This document shows positions 50,840 through 61,859 of a DNA stretch of 64,000 nt, one piece after another. Below the pieces are notes generated by a model. That model had not been told where the DNA came from and searched no databases. It was given only the letters and a program-made list of their open reading frames with translations. Every line of letters starts with the position of its first letter. The first letter of the stretch is position 1. The position numbers and the translations under genes are program-made. Origin of the DNA: Epiperipatus broadwayi (lineage: Eukaryota > Onychophora > Udeonychophora > Euonychophora > Peripatidae); NCBI GenBank assembly GCA_028023455.1, contig JAQFVV010006272.1, positions 3,201,127 through 3,265,126 on the forward strand, given 5' to 3'.

Positions 50840-51685
50840 ACCCTTAACTTTTGTCCAGTGGTTCTTTTACTCCTTTTACTAACTTACTGAAATAAGTTCC
50901 TTTCCCTCTCTTATATTTTCTTAGCTTATACAATTTTCTCTTGACTCTTTCATGTCCTATTTTGTTTTTCTATTTCATATGTCTAAAAACCTTTAGGTCT
51001 ATCAAAACACCTTCCTACAAAGTGTCCAACTTTATTATTCATACTATCAGCATTAGTAAATGGAAAGAATTTATCTTCTACAAACTTTTTGAATGTTTGA
51101 CATAAGATTCTTCTATATATGGCTTCTACTTCAACTTTAAAATCATATTTCTTTATCTCTTTGTTAACTCTTTTTTTTTTCAAATTCATATTCAAAACAA
51201 GTAGTTATAAAAAACCAATTTATTTTTAATTTCATGTTGAGACTTTTTTACCTGATTTTCTGTCTTTACCTTACAACTTTCTTTTATTTCTTTATCTACA
51301 TTTTCTAGATTTTCCACCATACTTTCTATCTGTACCCAATCTTTGTTTGTTTTTAATTTTATTTCCACCTTATCTGTTTTAACACTTTTCTGTACTACCT
51401 TCATTTCTATATCTTTTATGACCTCAACTTTTTCTACTTCCTGACACTCTTTACTCAACTCATTTTTTAAATCCTTTTCCATCTCAACTTCTTTTTCTAC
51501 TTCCCGAGTTTCTTCTACTCTTTTCATTATTTTCCCTCATCTCTCTCAACTCTAATCATTTCTACTTTGCACTCCTTAATTTCTTTCACCAATTCTACTC
51601 TTAACTCTCTAATTTCTTCTTTCATTTCTCTCATCATGTCCATCATCATCTGTGTCTCTGACACATCTTTTTGAACTTCTCTCAT
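50840..51685 (-). pseudogene. Lys/Glu-rich ORF1-like relic in three overlapping frames
   Basis: Likely a coiled-coil ORF1 or gag-like protein of a retroelement. Frame A (ATG at 51685, 52 codons) reads MREVQKDVSETQ, then a Met-rich patch and REMKEEIRELRVELVKEI; it stops at 51529-51527. Frame B (ATG 51527-51525) continues with 111 residues of K/E heptad-like sequence to a TGA at 51194-51192. Frame C overlaps it and reads YDFKVEVEAIYRRILCQTF and KVGHFVGRCFDRPKGF, stops, then continues open with ERVKRKLYKLRKYKRGKGTY. Each junction is a -1 step. At A/B the sequence is G-GGA-AAA-TAATG: a slippery-type heptamer plus stop/start overlap. Two single-base indels in a dead element are the simplest cause. 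No RT was found next to it. Confidence 0.5.
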
Positions 51686-51699
51686 TTTCACATAAGACT

Positions 51700-52320
51700 A
51701 AATTCGCTTATACTAACTTTTTAAAAACAAACCCAAAAATCTAAAAAAAAATAAAGTGCTATTTACTGTTTTTTATAAGTTATTTCATGACAAAGACAAA
51801 CTATATTTAACTCTTCAAAAATTTAACTCCAACAGACTTTTTAGAAAATACGCTTTTTACTGTTTGTAAATTATTTCATATAAAAAGAAGACAAACCCCT
51901 TTCTACCCAACTTGCTCCAACAATACATGCAATAATTAACAAAAACTGACCTCTGCCTACTAAATCTTGTCTCTTACAACTGAAATCTTTCTCAATTGTC
52001 TAAACAAAATCTCACATGGGCTTGAAAACTCAAAGCCCTATGTTGACTGCACTAAAAAATTACTATCCTATGTGTATTAATATACATACTCTTTTTAAAT
52101 AATAAAAAAATTCTAATGTTAGATAAGACTTAAAAAAATTAAGTTTTTAAAAAGAAAAAAGTAGTTATTTTTTAACAATATTACATATACCAAAAATATA
52201 TTTATAATTGATTTCTCAAATGTGTATATACTTGTTAGAAATTCTACAAACAATTTAAACCCCAATGAAATCGCCTATCTCTAATATTTTTTACTAATAT
52301 ACTTATGAAAAATTTTTAAA
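51700..52320. other. A+T-rich DNA between ORF1-like relic and Penelope element 2
   Basis: No gene recognised. A short word pair (ACTTTTTAAAA... and ACTTTTTAGAAAATACG...) hints at a degenerate tandem repeat near 51714-51860. Confidence 0.4.
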
Positions 52321-52325
52321 TATAA

Positions 52326-53160
52326 GCTTTAAACTCAGCACTATACAAATCATCTGTTTGGCTCAGGTATATTGATGACACATTTGTTATTTGGCCAGAT
52401 GGAGAAGAAAAACTAAATGCCTTCTTTACTAATATTAACAACCTACATCCATAAATTAAATTCATTGTAAAATTAAAAAAAGATGGAAATTACCTTTTCT
52501 TAATATGCTTAATTCTAAAACAAACAACAATATATTATCATCCTCTATATATAAGAAATCTGTACATACCTAAAAGCATTATCTCATCACCATCCAACTC
52601 AAATATTCTCTACTACTAAATCACTTTTTACAAAAACATTTTTACTTCCAAATACATCTGAATTAAAAAAATAAATCAAACATATACATGAAGTCTTACT
52701 AATGAATGGTTACAATACCACCATAAAAACAAAAAAAGAAATAAATAATTTTAATACAATATGCATTATTTATATAAAAAGAATCACAGATAAAAATTGA
52801 AAACATATTAAAATGCTCTCGTATAAAAACAACATTCTCTACTGAGCAAAAGATTAATAATATTCTAATCAAACCTAAGGAAATAATCCCTCTAAAAGAT
52901 GGAGGAGGAAATCCCAAGTACCACGTGCCTAACTATATACATACGAGAAGGACACGTAAATGCTAGAAGAGATGAACACATTAAAGCAGTAAAAATTTCT
53001 CAATACCTTTAACAGTTGCTTTCCATGTTTTAGATACTGACCACATAGTTTTTCCAAATATCAAACTCATATTTACATGCAATAACCATTGTCAAAGAGT
53101 ATTTAGAGCAGCTATAGAAATTTTTAAATCAAAACTGCATAAATAAACATAATAAAACAA
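52326..53160 (+). pseudogene. Penelope-like element 2: RT palm and GIY-YIG endonuclease (decayed)
   Basis: The better preserved Penelope-like relic. From 52326 the frame reads ALNSALYKSSVW, then LRYIDDTFVIWPDGEEKLNA, containing the intact YIDD catalytic box and the IWPxGEEKL block special to this group; it continues NNLHP, a single stop at 52452, then IKFIVKLKKDGNYLFL. Later pieces: HIHEVLLMNGYNTTIK (about 52682-52730), ILIKPKEIIPLKDGG (about 52862-52908), EGHVNARRDEHIKAVK (about 52949-53000), VAFHVLDTDHIVFPNIKL (about 53016-53070) and VFRAAIEIFKSKLHK (about 53100-53145), which follow the order of the RT-to-GIY-YIG linker and endonuclease. The GIY-YIG core is damaged by indels. The N-terminal half of RT upstream is missing or unrecognisable. 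A hairpin motif follows at 53322. Confidence 0.9.
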
Positions 53161-53319
53161 TAAAATTACCAACTATTTGTAAAAGTTTCTAAATATAAAC
53201 AAATTTAAAAAATACTGCTAAATGTAATTCAAACTACTCATCAATCATGTGATATAACAACAATGTGAAACAATTCTATATACTATATCCATGCAATTAT
53301 TACTTTATATATTTTTTCA

Positions 53320-53360
53320 CTCAGTTGAGGATAAGTATTACCTTATCTAAACGTTGATAA
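53320..53360 (+). ncRNA. Covarying hairpin motif, Penelope-associated (copy 2)
   Basis: CAGTTGAG, stem GATAAG, loop TATTAC, stem CTTATC, then TAAACGTTGATA. TTGAGGA differs by one base from the hammerhead core CUGANGA and TAAAC by one base from GAAAC. It lies about 170 bp after the endonuclease block. See copies at 15111 and 42324. Confidence 0.5.
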
Positions 53361-54018
53361 GAATTTTATTTTATTCTGATAAGCATGGTTAATCCCAAAA
53401 ACATGTCTCATAATATATATATATATTGAAATGAACAATCTATTATTAATTTCAACAAAAATCTTTTTTAAGCAAAATGAAAAAGAACTTTAAAAATTCT
53501 ATAAATCAACTTTTTCTTTTCTTAATCAATCAGACAGGTTTCTTTCTTTATTGAGATCTATTAAACCATCCTATGATTAGTGAATAGAAAACAAGAGGAA
53601 CCCCATTTACTTCTAATCTAATCTGGAATACTTGACATATTACTTTGAATAACTCTGCTGAAAATGAAGAGAATGACAAAGCTGGAAATTGCATGATGTC
53701 CATTAATGAACTGTTTAATATTTTCCAGCAGGAAAAAATAAATTACAGAAATTTTGTTTTGTATGTTTATGTTTATAAGACTGATTGAAATTTATCTTAA
53801 CTATTGTGAGTTTCTATTAAATGCTTAGTAACCTGAATATTATTTTGTAGCAATTGTAGTTTTTATTTATTTATTAAATAGCCAATAATAATAAATTCTG
53901 CCTTCTTATTATATATGTTATATTAATCTTTTGTAAAAACTTTCTTCTAATAGCTGTTAAATATATTTACTTTGTAAAAATTATTATTTTAAAAGGAAAG
54001 AGTAAAGAAATATGTCAA

Positions 54019-54140
54019 GCATTTTTGGCCGAGTGGTTAGCACAGCCGCCTTACAAGCAGATGTCCTGAGGTTCACTTCCCCGCTGATGCTTTGACATAT
54101 TAAAAAAGAAAGTAAAAAAAAAAATAATAATAATAATGCA
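54019..54140 (+). mobile_element. tRNA-Val(UAC)-like SINE with A-rich tail
   Basis: The head (54019-54090) is 72 nt, tRNA length. TGGCCGAGTGG is a perfect A box, GGTTCACTTCC a near B box, and the loop CTTACAA would give a UAC anticodon. The anticodon stem has two mismatches and the acceptor pairs only at GCAT/ATGC, so it is not a working tRNA. The end GATGCTTTGACATATT and the A box are shared with the element at 40453. An A-rich and (AAT)n tail runs to about 54138. Confidence 0.78.
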
Positions 54141-54149
54141 AAATGCAAT

Positions 54150-55110
54150 GTTGATGCATAAATTGTCCAAATCTTAAATAATCATAATTAAGGATATAAT
54201 TATGTCTGTTTCCATTCATCCATAGTTAACCTTATATAGGATTAGTAAGATATAGATTTTATGTAGGTAAATTATAGTGTATATATGCAATTGTTTGTTC
54301 ACTGTTAAATAGGTTACACTTATTTGCATACATATGGAAGAATACATTTCTATCTAGGTTTGATAAATTGGAGATTGATCTCGGATTGAGCGATTTCTGT
54401 ATAAGTTGTAATTTCATTAAATTAGGATTAGGACCAAAGGCCACTCCTTATAATTATTGTTATATAGAGGTAGCAGATATGTTTTACTGAATTTGCATTA
54501 GAATGTAAAACGACCATGATGTCTTTCTCATATAGAATATATGTATGTATTGGTACTAGAAAACATGAGTCAAAGAAATGTATTATAGTTTTCGGTTCAT
54601 ATGTACATCGAGTTATGTTTTAAGTTTATTGAAGTCAGAGTTCGATGTGTGGCAAGTATACCTATTTATACATAACTAAAATTAAACCAAAATGTAATTG
54701 AAAATTTAAATTTAAACTTAGCAAGAAAAATCTTGGATATTTATATACAATAATTGTTTTGCTGCATGCATATAGAATAAGATTTTATAAAAAAACTTTG
54801 TTAAAAGAAAATAAATTGTATATCAATTAATTATATTTTGTAATCAAACTATTGTTAGTTGATTTGTTAACTTTGGAAATGCAACATTGTATGGTCTATA
54901 TTCATTCATTGGGAGTAAGTTGTAGTCTTCGTGATCTAGCCAAGAATACAAATAAAGATTTATGTGCTGGTCCTTAACATTAGATGAAATAAAATATTGT
55001 TTTAAATGTGTTAGTTTATTTTCTGATAGTTAAAGTCAAGTCGCACTAGTATAAATTATGTAAATAAATACAGAAAAAAGAAATCGTTGAATTATAACTA
55101 GTCTGACCAT
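54150..55110. other. A+T-rich DNA, nothing recognised
   Basis: No gene, repeat or RNA element supported. Confidence 0.5.
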
Positions 55111-55114
55111 TAAT

Positions 55115-55530
55115 ATATATATATATTGTTGGTTGTTATTGATATTGGGATTGTCTTAAGTGTTGACTAGTTTTTAATGATTACTTATAAACCCATTTAG
55201 CCTTGAGCATTATTGCATTTATTATTTAAGCAATTTTAAATTTATAATTGCCGTTTGTAATATTATAATTAATAATATATTAGTCTGCATTCAGAATAGG
55301 TTTTATTTACCTGTTTGAAGAGGTTTATTTAAACTTCTTTATATCAATAATTTTAATCTCTGTGGTCAGATTACAATCTTTAGTAACTATATAAGTATAT
55401 TAGACCATTAGAAAGGGTGGCATTGCACATTGTTAAAAGGAGGTTGCCTTGACAACAATTAGAAATTGTTGATTGTTATTGGTATTGTCTAAGTGTTGAC
55501 TGGTTTTTAATGATTATATATATATATATA
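55115..55530 (+). repeat. Second locus of the ~335-bp tandem repeat
   Basis: One full unit plus part of a second: GATATTGGGATTGTCTTAAGTG at 55141 and GGTATTGTCTAAGTG at 55481, a step of about 333 bp. It shares ATTATTTAAGCAATTTT, CTCTGTGGTCAGATTACAATC and GGTTGCCTTGACA with the array at 44 kb. It ends in a short (AT)n. Confidence 0.75.
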
Positions 55531-55539
55531 GTAACCGTC

Positions 55540-57100
55540 AGAAATAAATGAGGTTAATTCTCAGTGTCATCACTAATTGTTTAGAATACTGGAGAAAATA
55601 TATAATTCAAGTGTAATGTTTAATTACTATTTTCAGCAATTCTTGATTTTCATTTGGACATAATCAGATTGTTCCATGACTCAGAAGATGATTTAGATAG
55701 GAATTAAACTCCAGTCTTCTCTGAATAGTATTTTCTTTTTGAAGTCCTTGATGCTATGAATTTAATATGTTTTCCCTCAACACTATAAATAAACTTTTAT
55801 ATAAATAAACTTTTAATAGGACATAAATTAAACTATTAACTCTAAAGGCTTCTTCTCACCTTTTTTTCATTTTAGACTATGATTATCACATAAATCATTT
55901 TTTTCCAGTATACATTATATCCCATTCTCTCTGGTATATGTATTAAATGAAACATTAATAAAAAAAACATGTCTAAGAAAACAATATTTTTAATAAATCA
56001 TAATAAATTTATTTATATGCAAAACTATTTACAATGTCACAACTTATTAATGAGCCATTATTTTACTACTTCAATTTAACGTAATTAAACGCACTTTTAT
56101 TAGAAGTTACTTTTTTTTATCAGATTTACCAAGACATTCTCTGGTCATAACAATATGTTTAAATGCACTTAATTTTTATTTTTATACTTCTTACTTGATC
56201 TCTTTTTTTAATAAATTGACTTTCAGTTTTAGATACTAAGTTTATTCGACTGCCATTACATTTCTGACTATAATGTAATTAACAAAAACGTGAGTTCATT
56301 ATTTATATCATTGTAATTTTAACTTATGTATGTATATATGTTCATGATTTTGAAGTACATTATTTTGAAAATAAATTTTATCCCTGATGTTTTACAATGT
56401 CTCTAATTATTAGAAAAAATTATTGATCGCAGCTTTAAAATATCTTAATTATTTCAGATTAGCATCTTAATAGTATTACCTATATTTCATAACACAATTG
56501 AACAATATTATAGTTGAAGTGCTTTATGGAGCAAATAAAACAATAAAATTATTAAATATATATATATATTCTCACCATCAATCAACATTCATCATATATA
56601 TTGTAATGAAACTGATATGACAACCCTCTGAATTTATGCTCCAACAATTGGCTGTGCTGTTGTAATGGAATGGGTGAAGATTGGAATCTTAATATTTGTG
56701 ATTCATGCTCAACAATTCACTGTGCCATTTGTAACAGAACAGTCTATTATGTATGAGACCAAATTTCTACTTATGCAACTGGACATTGTCTAGCCACAAT
56801 AATTGGTCATTAATAGGAATGGAGCATAACAAAATGACTATCTGTGCAATTCATTTTATTTGTACATTGAGGTGATGGTATGAGTTTGAGTCTTAATGTA
56901 TCACATTTGATAATAAGCTGAGTTCAATTCTGATACATATCATCACCATATGTTTGCTCTTTAAGTTCTCAACATCATAAGTTCTTCTTATATTCCTGTT
57001 ACTCCTTGGAATTCAAACTCCACAGTTATATGCATGATTATAATAACCTAGGAATGATGATGATCATAAGTTTGATATAAACTAATAATATTTACATCTG
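55540..57100. other. A+T-rich DNA, nothing firmly recognised
   Basis: 56.6-56.95 kb is less A+T-rich and contains CAACAATTGGCTGTGCTGTTGTAATGG and a second similar word (CAACAATTCACTGTGCCATTTGTAA), about 90 bp apart, suggesting a short degenerate duplication. No gene seen. Confidence 0.4.
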
Positions 57101-57109
57101 AGCCATATG

Positions 57110-57512
57110 TGTAGTATGGCATGGATAATGGAATGTTAGATAAATGATATAGCATGGTTAATGGAAAGATAGATAAATGATATGGCATCGCTAATGAAAA
57201 GATAGATAAATGATATGGTATGGGCAATGGAAAGATAGATAAATAATATGGCATTGTCAAGAAAAAGTTGCATAAATGATATGAAATTGCTAATGGAAAG
57301 GTAAAAAATTATATGATATAGATAATGAAAAGATAAATAAATTATATGGCATGGGCAGTGGAAAATTAGATAAATGAAATGGCATGGCTAATGGAAAGAT
57401 AGAGTGATATGGCATGACTAATGGAAAGTTGGATAAATGATACATCATGGCTAAAGAAAAGTTAGATAAATGGTGTGGCATGGACAATGGAAAGTTTGAT
57501 AAATGAAGAAAC
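57110..57512 (-). repeat. Minisatellite, ~36-bp unit, about 11 copies
   Basis: Degenerate units of the form ATGGCATGGCTAATGGAAAG + ATAGATAAATGAT. Because 36 is a multiple of three, the minus strand reads a 12-residue repeat (MPYHLSNFPLA-like) in two open frames of 70 and 74 codons, broken by a frameshift near 57275. There is no sign of a promoter or of unique coding sequence, so I class it as a minisatellite. Confidence 0.88.
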
Positions 57513-57699
57513 ATACACCAATTCTAATTAAATAAAATAAATAATTAACAATTTTATTCCATTATGAGTGATTTACAATCTTTTATAATAAATCAATTTG
57601 ACATGGTAAGTCAGATCATCCTTCATTTGATTTATAAAATATTATGATTGTCTCCTAACCTTTGACCCCATGTAGAATAATCATTCACTATCTATTCTA

Positions 57700-58556
57700 A
57701 ACATTCACTTAGTTTAACAACATGTCATCCTGTTGACAAATCCTTCTATTTTCTGGCTTTAATTCATCTACCTTAATCTATGGCAATGTATTATGATTTA
57801 CTGACTGTCATCTTTGGGTATGAAGTTCCCACATAACATTGTCAGCATTTATGATAGCAATATCCATTAATACAATAGGTTTAGTCAGTCATATAGAATA
57901 ACAAATAATAATAATCAAGTGAATTTAACAATAACAGTAAACATAAAATTTCCAGGTATTAGTGTGAGCATTTAATATTTTATAGATAAAATCTCACCTC
58001 AACACCAGTCAGTCATCCAGTCCTTTAGTTGATAGTTTAAGGATCTGCATCTAGATTTTATTACAATCAAAAATTATAGTGATTGACCTATAGAACTCTC
58101 TTACATAATTATGATTGTGATTATAGGGCTGGACCATCAATTTTTTTCAATAATAAATAAAAATAACAACAAAGAAAAATGGGTTCTACATGGTACATAT
58201 ATAATTTGAATAATTGAAATTATTAATCCATGTCATTTAGCTATTTTTCAGCATGTGTGTACATAGATGATAAGATGGCTGGTTCCTCCTAGATTAAGAA
58301 AAATCATGGATCTTGGGAGTTGGTAATCCATTTAATGTTGTCTGGTCATCTTTTAGGTAATCATTTGATGTCTTGCCAGTGGACAGGTAATGTTCTTCTG
58401 AATACTGCTGCTTTCCTCATGATCCTCATGAATACTGTCTCCTTCTGGTGATGGTAAAGACATTACTGGTGTTATTAGCTTATAAAGTTGAATTATTAAT
58501 AGGCATATGATTGGCAGTCTCATATCTGCAATATTTAATGAGTTTTCTACTCCCAT
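57700..58556 (-). pseudogene. Weak coding-like patches, family unknown
   Basis: At 58353-58556 a minus-strand frame contains SLPSPEGDSIHEDHEESSS, which is acidic and Pro/Ser-rich, unlike chance frames. Further along that strand, about 57815-57890 reads TKPIVLMDIAIINADNVMWE, which looks like a real helix-forming protein piece. A distant likeness to the late part of a piggyBac transposase (a DLAIVNAY-like block) is possible but too short to claim. Confidence 0.25.
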
Positions 58557-58910
58557 ATTCTTCTGTATTACTTAATATTTATTAGAATTAATATTATCAG
58601 CTATAGAATAGAAGGTGTGTGATCTTTTTTTAGTTTCTTCAGTCAGCCACTAATACTTCTTGTAAGCCTTGTGTGGATAAATTTCGTGAAATTATTATTG
58701 TAAGTTCTTTCTATGGAAATATATTACTTTTTTGATCTTTATAAGCTTTTCCTTTTATAATCGTTTTCAACAGCATTTGGAGATAATTTGTTCTTTTATA
58801 ACACAATCAAATTATAAAACAAACGTTAATTCATTTCTAAGCATTATTTTTATAAGTGTTAATAGCTTAAAAACATTTATCCCCTTTTTGCCTTGATTAA
58901 AACAATTCAG

Positions 58911-58939
58911 TTTTTTTTTTTTTTTTTTTTGGGGGGGGG
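58911..58939 (+). repeat. T20-G9 homopolymer junction
   Basis: Twenty T followed directly by nine G. A similar T10-G8 junction is at 61842. Confidence 0.97.
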
Positions 58940-61840
58940 TATCAGTCAGTATTGTGAGCATGTTATATATGATGCATACATTTCCATTGTTTAAGAGTTT
59001 TAATTTCTAGCCTCTATAATTTTTTTTTTAAATTAAAGTAATAATTAAATTTTAGATCCCATCTTTCTTTGTTACTCTTTATACTGTTTGGGAATTAATG
59101 AATTGAGAATCAATTACTTTTATTTTGTAGGCAGTAGATTTAATATAACAACAAAAAAAAACGATGTTACAATCTACTTATAATATAATTAATGTTATAA
59201 TTTGTTTTTACATAACATAAAGTGTTAATAGATTAGTTATCCTTTTAATTAAGTATGTTTTGTTTCAAACCCTCTTTGTTTTTAATAGTTTGGGACCATA
59301 CTCTTACAATATATATATATTCGATCTTAATCACAAATGCAAGCCACGTAAAATAATAACTGCTACAGGGCTACATTAATTGTTAAAGAAAATCCAGATA
59401 AAAATAAATTTTTGCATAACACTTCTCGTAATTTAAATGAATGGATTTGGGTATTAAGAAGTATATTCATTGATAAACAAATAACAGATGGTTACATCAT
59501 AATTAATATTATTACATAATATAAATAGGTATACAACTCTACATATAATTCTTTAAATCTCTCTGCTAGTATTTAACACAATACCAGTGATAAATTATAA
59601 ATGATTATTATAAAAATAAATTCTGATTATTCAACATTTTCTCTCTCTTTTAATTCAATTAATTTAAGAAAAAGGATTCATAAATAATTTTAGATATTTT
59701 TAATACTGATATAAATTTTCAAAATTAATAACCCAATCACTTTCAAAAGTGAAAATTTAATACATTGAAATTTATATTGCTTGCACACATTTTTGATGCA
59801 TTAATATTAAATCCTATTTAGCAATTAAGAAATCTATTTAATTTAATCCTAATTTTAATTGTGAATAGTTTAATATTACATCTTAATTGTTTATTATTAT
59901 TATTTGTTGTTGTTTTTTTATCAAGCTCAAAGTGAATTTAAAGCAATACATTTCAACATCTTTTATCATAAATTTTTTTAACCCTTAATTTATTATTAGC
60001 GTTCTAAATGGCCTAATTTTGTTTTTCTTCTCCTCCTATTTCTTTTTTAAGTACATTTTTATTGTTTGAAATGCATTTAACAATGATAAAACGAAAATAT
60101 GACATAATAAAAGATTATTATATCAAATAAAAACATAAAAATATATAAAAAGAAAACACTTTTTTTTCTAAAGTAAAGTAACAGTGAGAGAAAAATAAAT
60201 CACATTTGTAATATTACTTTTTTAAAGACAGATTCTTTTTCTTTTTCTAAAATATCTACATAAAAGTCTGTGTAAAATAAATATATGAAATAAGATAATC
60301 TGGATACATATCTTGGATTTTTAGATGACTTTTAAATACTCTCTTAAATTATCTTTAATTTTTGCAATCTGAATATTGTTGACAATTTTATTATTTTTGT
60401 GCAGAATATCATATTCAAAAAACATGCATTTTTGCAAGTTTTTTCTAAGTAGGTTTATTGCTGTAATTACTTTGGGGATAATTCATAATAAACTAGCATG
60501 AATGTAAATACTCAGGCTGCTACTTTGGCAGAGTAAACAATCTAAGAAAGAGACATTTACTGAATTTTGTATTTACTCATTTGTCAATTCTTTTTCATTT
60601 AGCAGTTATTTCAATTGGCTTTGATGCTTTGCTAATATATCACAGTCTTTCCCAATCTAGTTCTGTTATAGACAAGAAAATAACAGTCTATCTCCTAGAG
60701 TAGCAAAGTGAATGCATAACACAAGTCGTAATAGAACTTCATAATAATTGCTATTGTGTGGATTCTGATAAAGAAATATATGTCATCTACCAGATCCATA
60801 TATCAACTGGTCTTAAATATAATTAAATAATTATATTATTTTTCAAAAATATGTTTAATTACTTAATTCAAAAAGTTTTGATCTTGACTTTGCCCTTCAA
60901 AACATATTTACTAAAATAGACTTAATTAAACCTTAGATTTTGAATTTTTAATAATATATCTTAATTACATCTATTTAACAAATAAATTGATTTAAATTTC
61001 AAGAAAACAATCTATTTAAAATTTATTTAAAGTTTGGAATTGAACTTTGACTTCTATGTTAGAAATTTAATTCACACTCACTCAAACATGTACACTTTTA
61101 ATGAATCTGGTAGGTGTGTGCATAGATAATAAATTAAGCTTGAAGTTATCATTCTTAAGCTTAATTAAAACTATACTTGTGACTAAAATAAAAACTATAT
61201 TATTGCTTTTTCTCTTTATCTCTCTTTTTGACTAATTTTATATAGGTCTACTAATTTTTTCTTTGCTTAACTTTGAAAATTGTTTATTACTGACAGTGAA
61301 GTATTCACATTAATATGTGTTAAATGCCACATGCATATGTAGTATAATCTTATTCATTTAGACTAGATAAAAACTTATAGAAAATTATGACATTATATGC
61401 AGCAACAATTGATGAAAAATTTGGTTTTGTCAGTCAAACATAACATCATCAGATTCTCAGAAAACTAGCTACCCTAAAATTCGCATTCAACCTTCAATAT
61501 CAAATTGAGTATTGCTAATCCATTTAAATAGGAACTGAATTGTTATTTTTGATATTATCACAATTGATCTCCCAAGCTGTTGATGACATTAAATTTGATT
61601 GACAGAAACATTTGTCTTGCAAAAGAATAATTGATATTTTATCAAACATTTCTGTATATAACATAATCAGTCTCTATAAAAAAAACTTAGAGAATTAAAT
61701 AAGTAACAATAATATATATAAATATACTGAGAAAAATTATTTCTTCTATTACCTTCAGGATAGCCTAATTGTTAAATAGGAATTTAACTAGGTCAAAGTT
61801 ATTAAAAGATTTACATATATGAAATCATTATAAAATAAAT
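58940..61840. other. A+T-rich DNA, nothing recognised
   Basis: No coding frame of note on either strand, and no repeat structure beyond short poly-A/T runs. Confidence 0.55.
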
Positions 61841-61841
61841 A

Positions 61842-61859
61842 TTTTTTTTTTGGGGGGGG
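61842..61859 (+). repeat. T10-G8 homopolymer junction
   Basis: Ten T followed by eight G, the same arrangement and strand as at 58911. Confidence 0.97.

Noticed and set aside
51192-51195. Frame B to frame C junction as programmed frameshift
   Set aside because: The sequence TTG-TTT-TGA is not a slippery heptamer; an indel in a dead element explains it.
52699-52917. 72-codon minus-strand frame
   Set aside because: Antisense shadow of Penelope-like element 2.
54019-54090. Functional tRNA-Val gene
   Set aside because: A box is perfect, but the anticodon stem has two mismatches, the acceptor pairs over only four bases and an A-rich tail follows, so it is a SINE head.
54259-54444. 61-codon minus-strand frame
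   Set aside because: No recognisable features, no supporting neighbour, and length within chance expectation.
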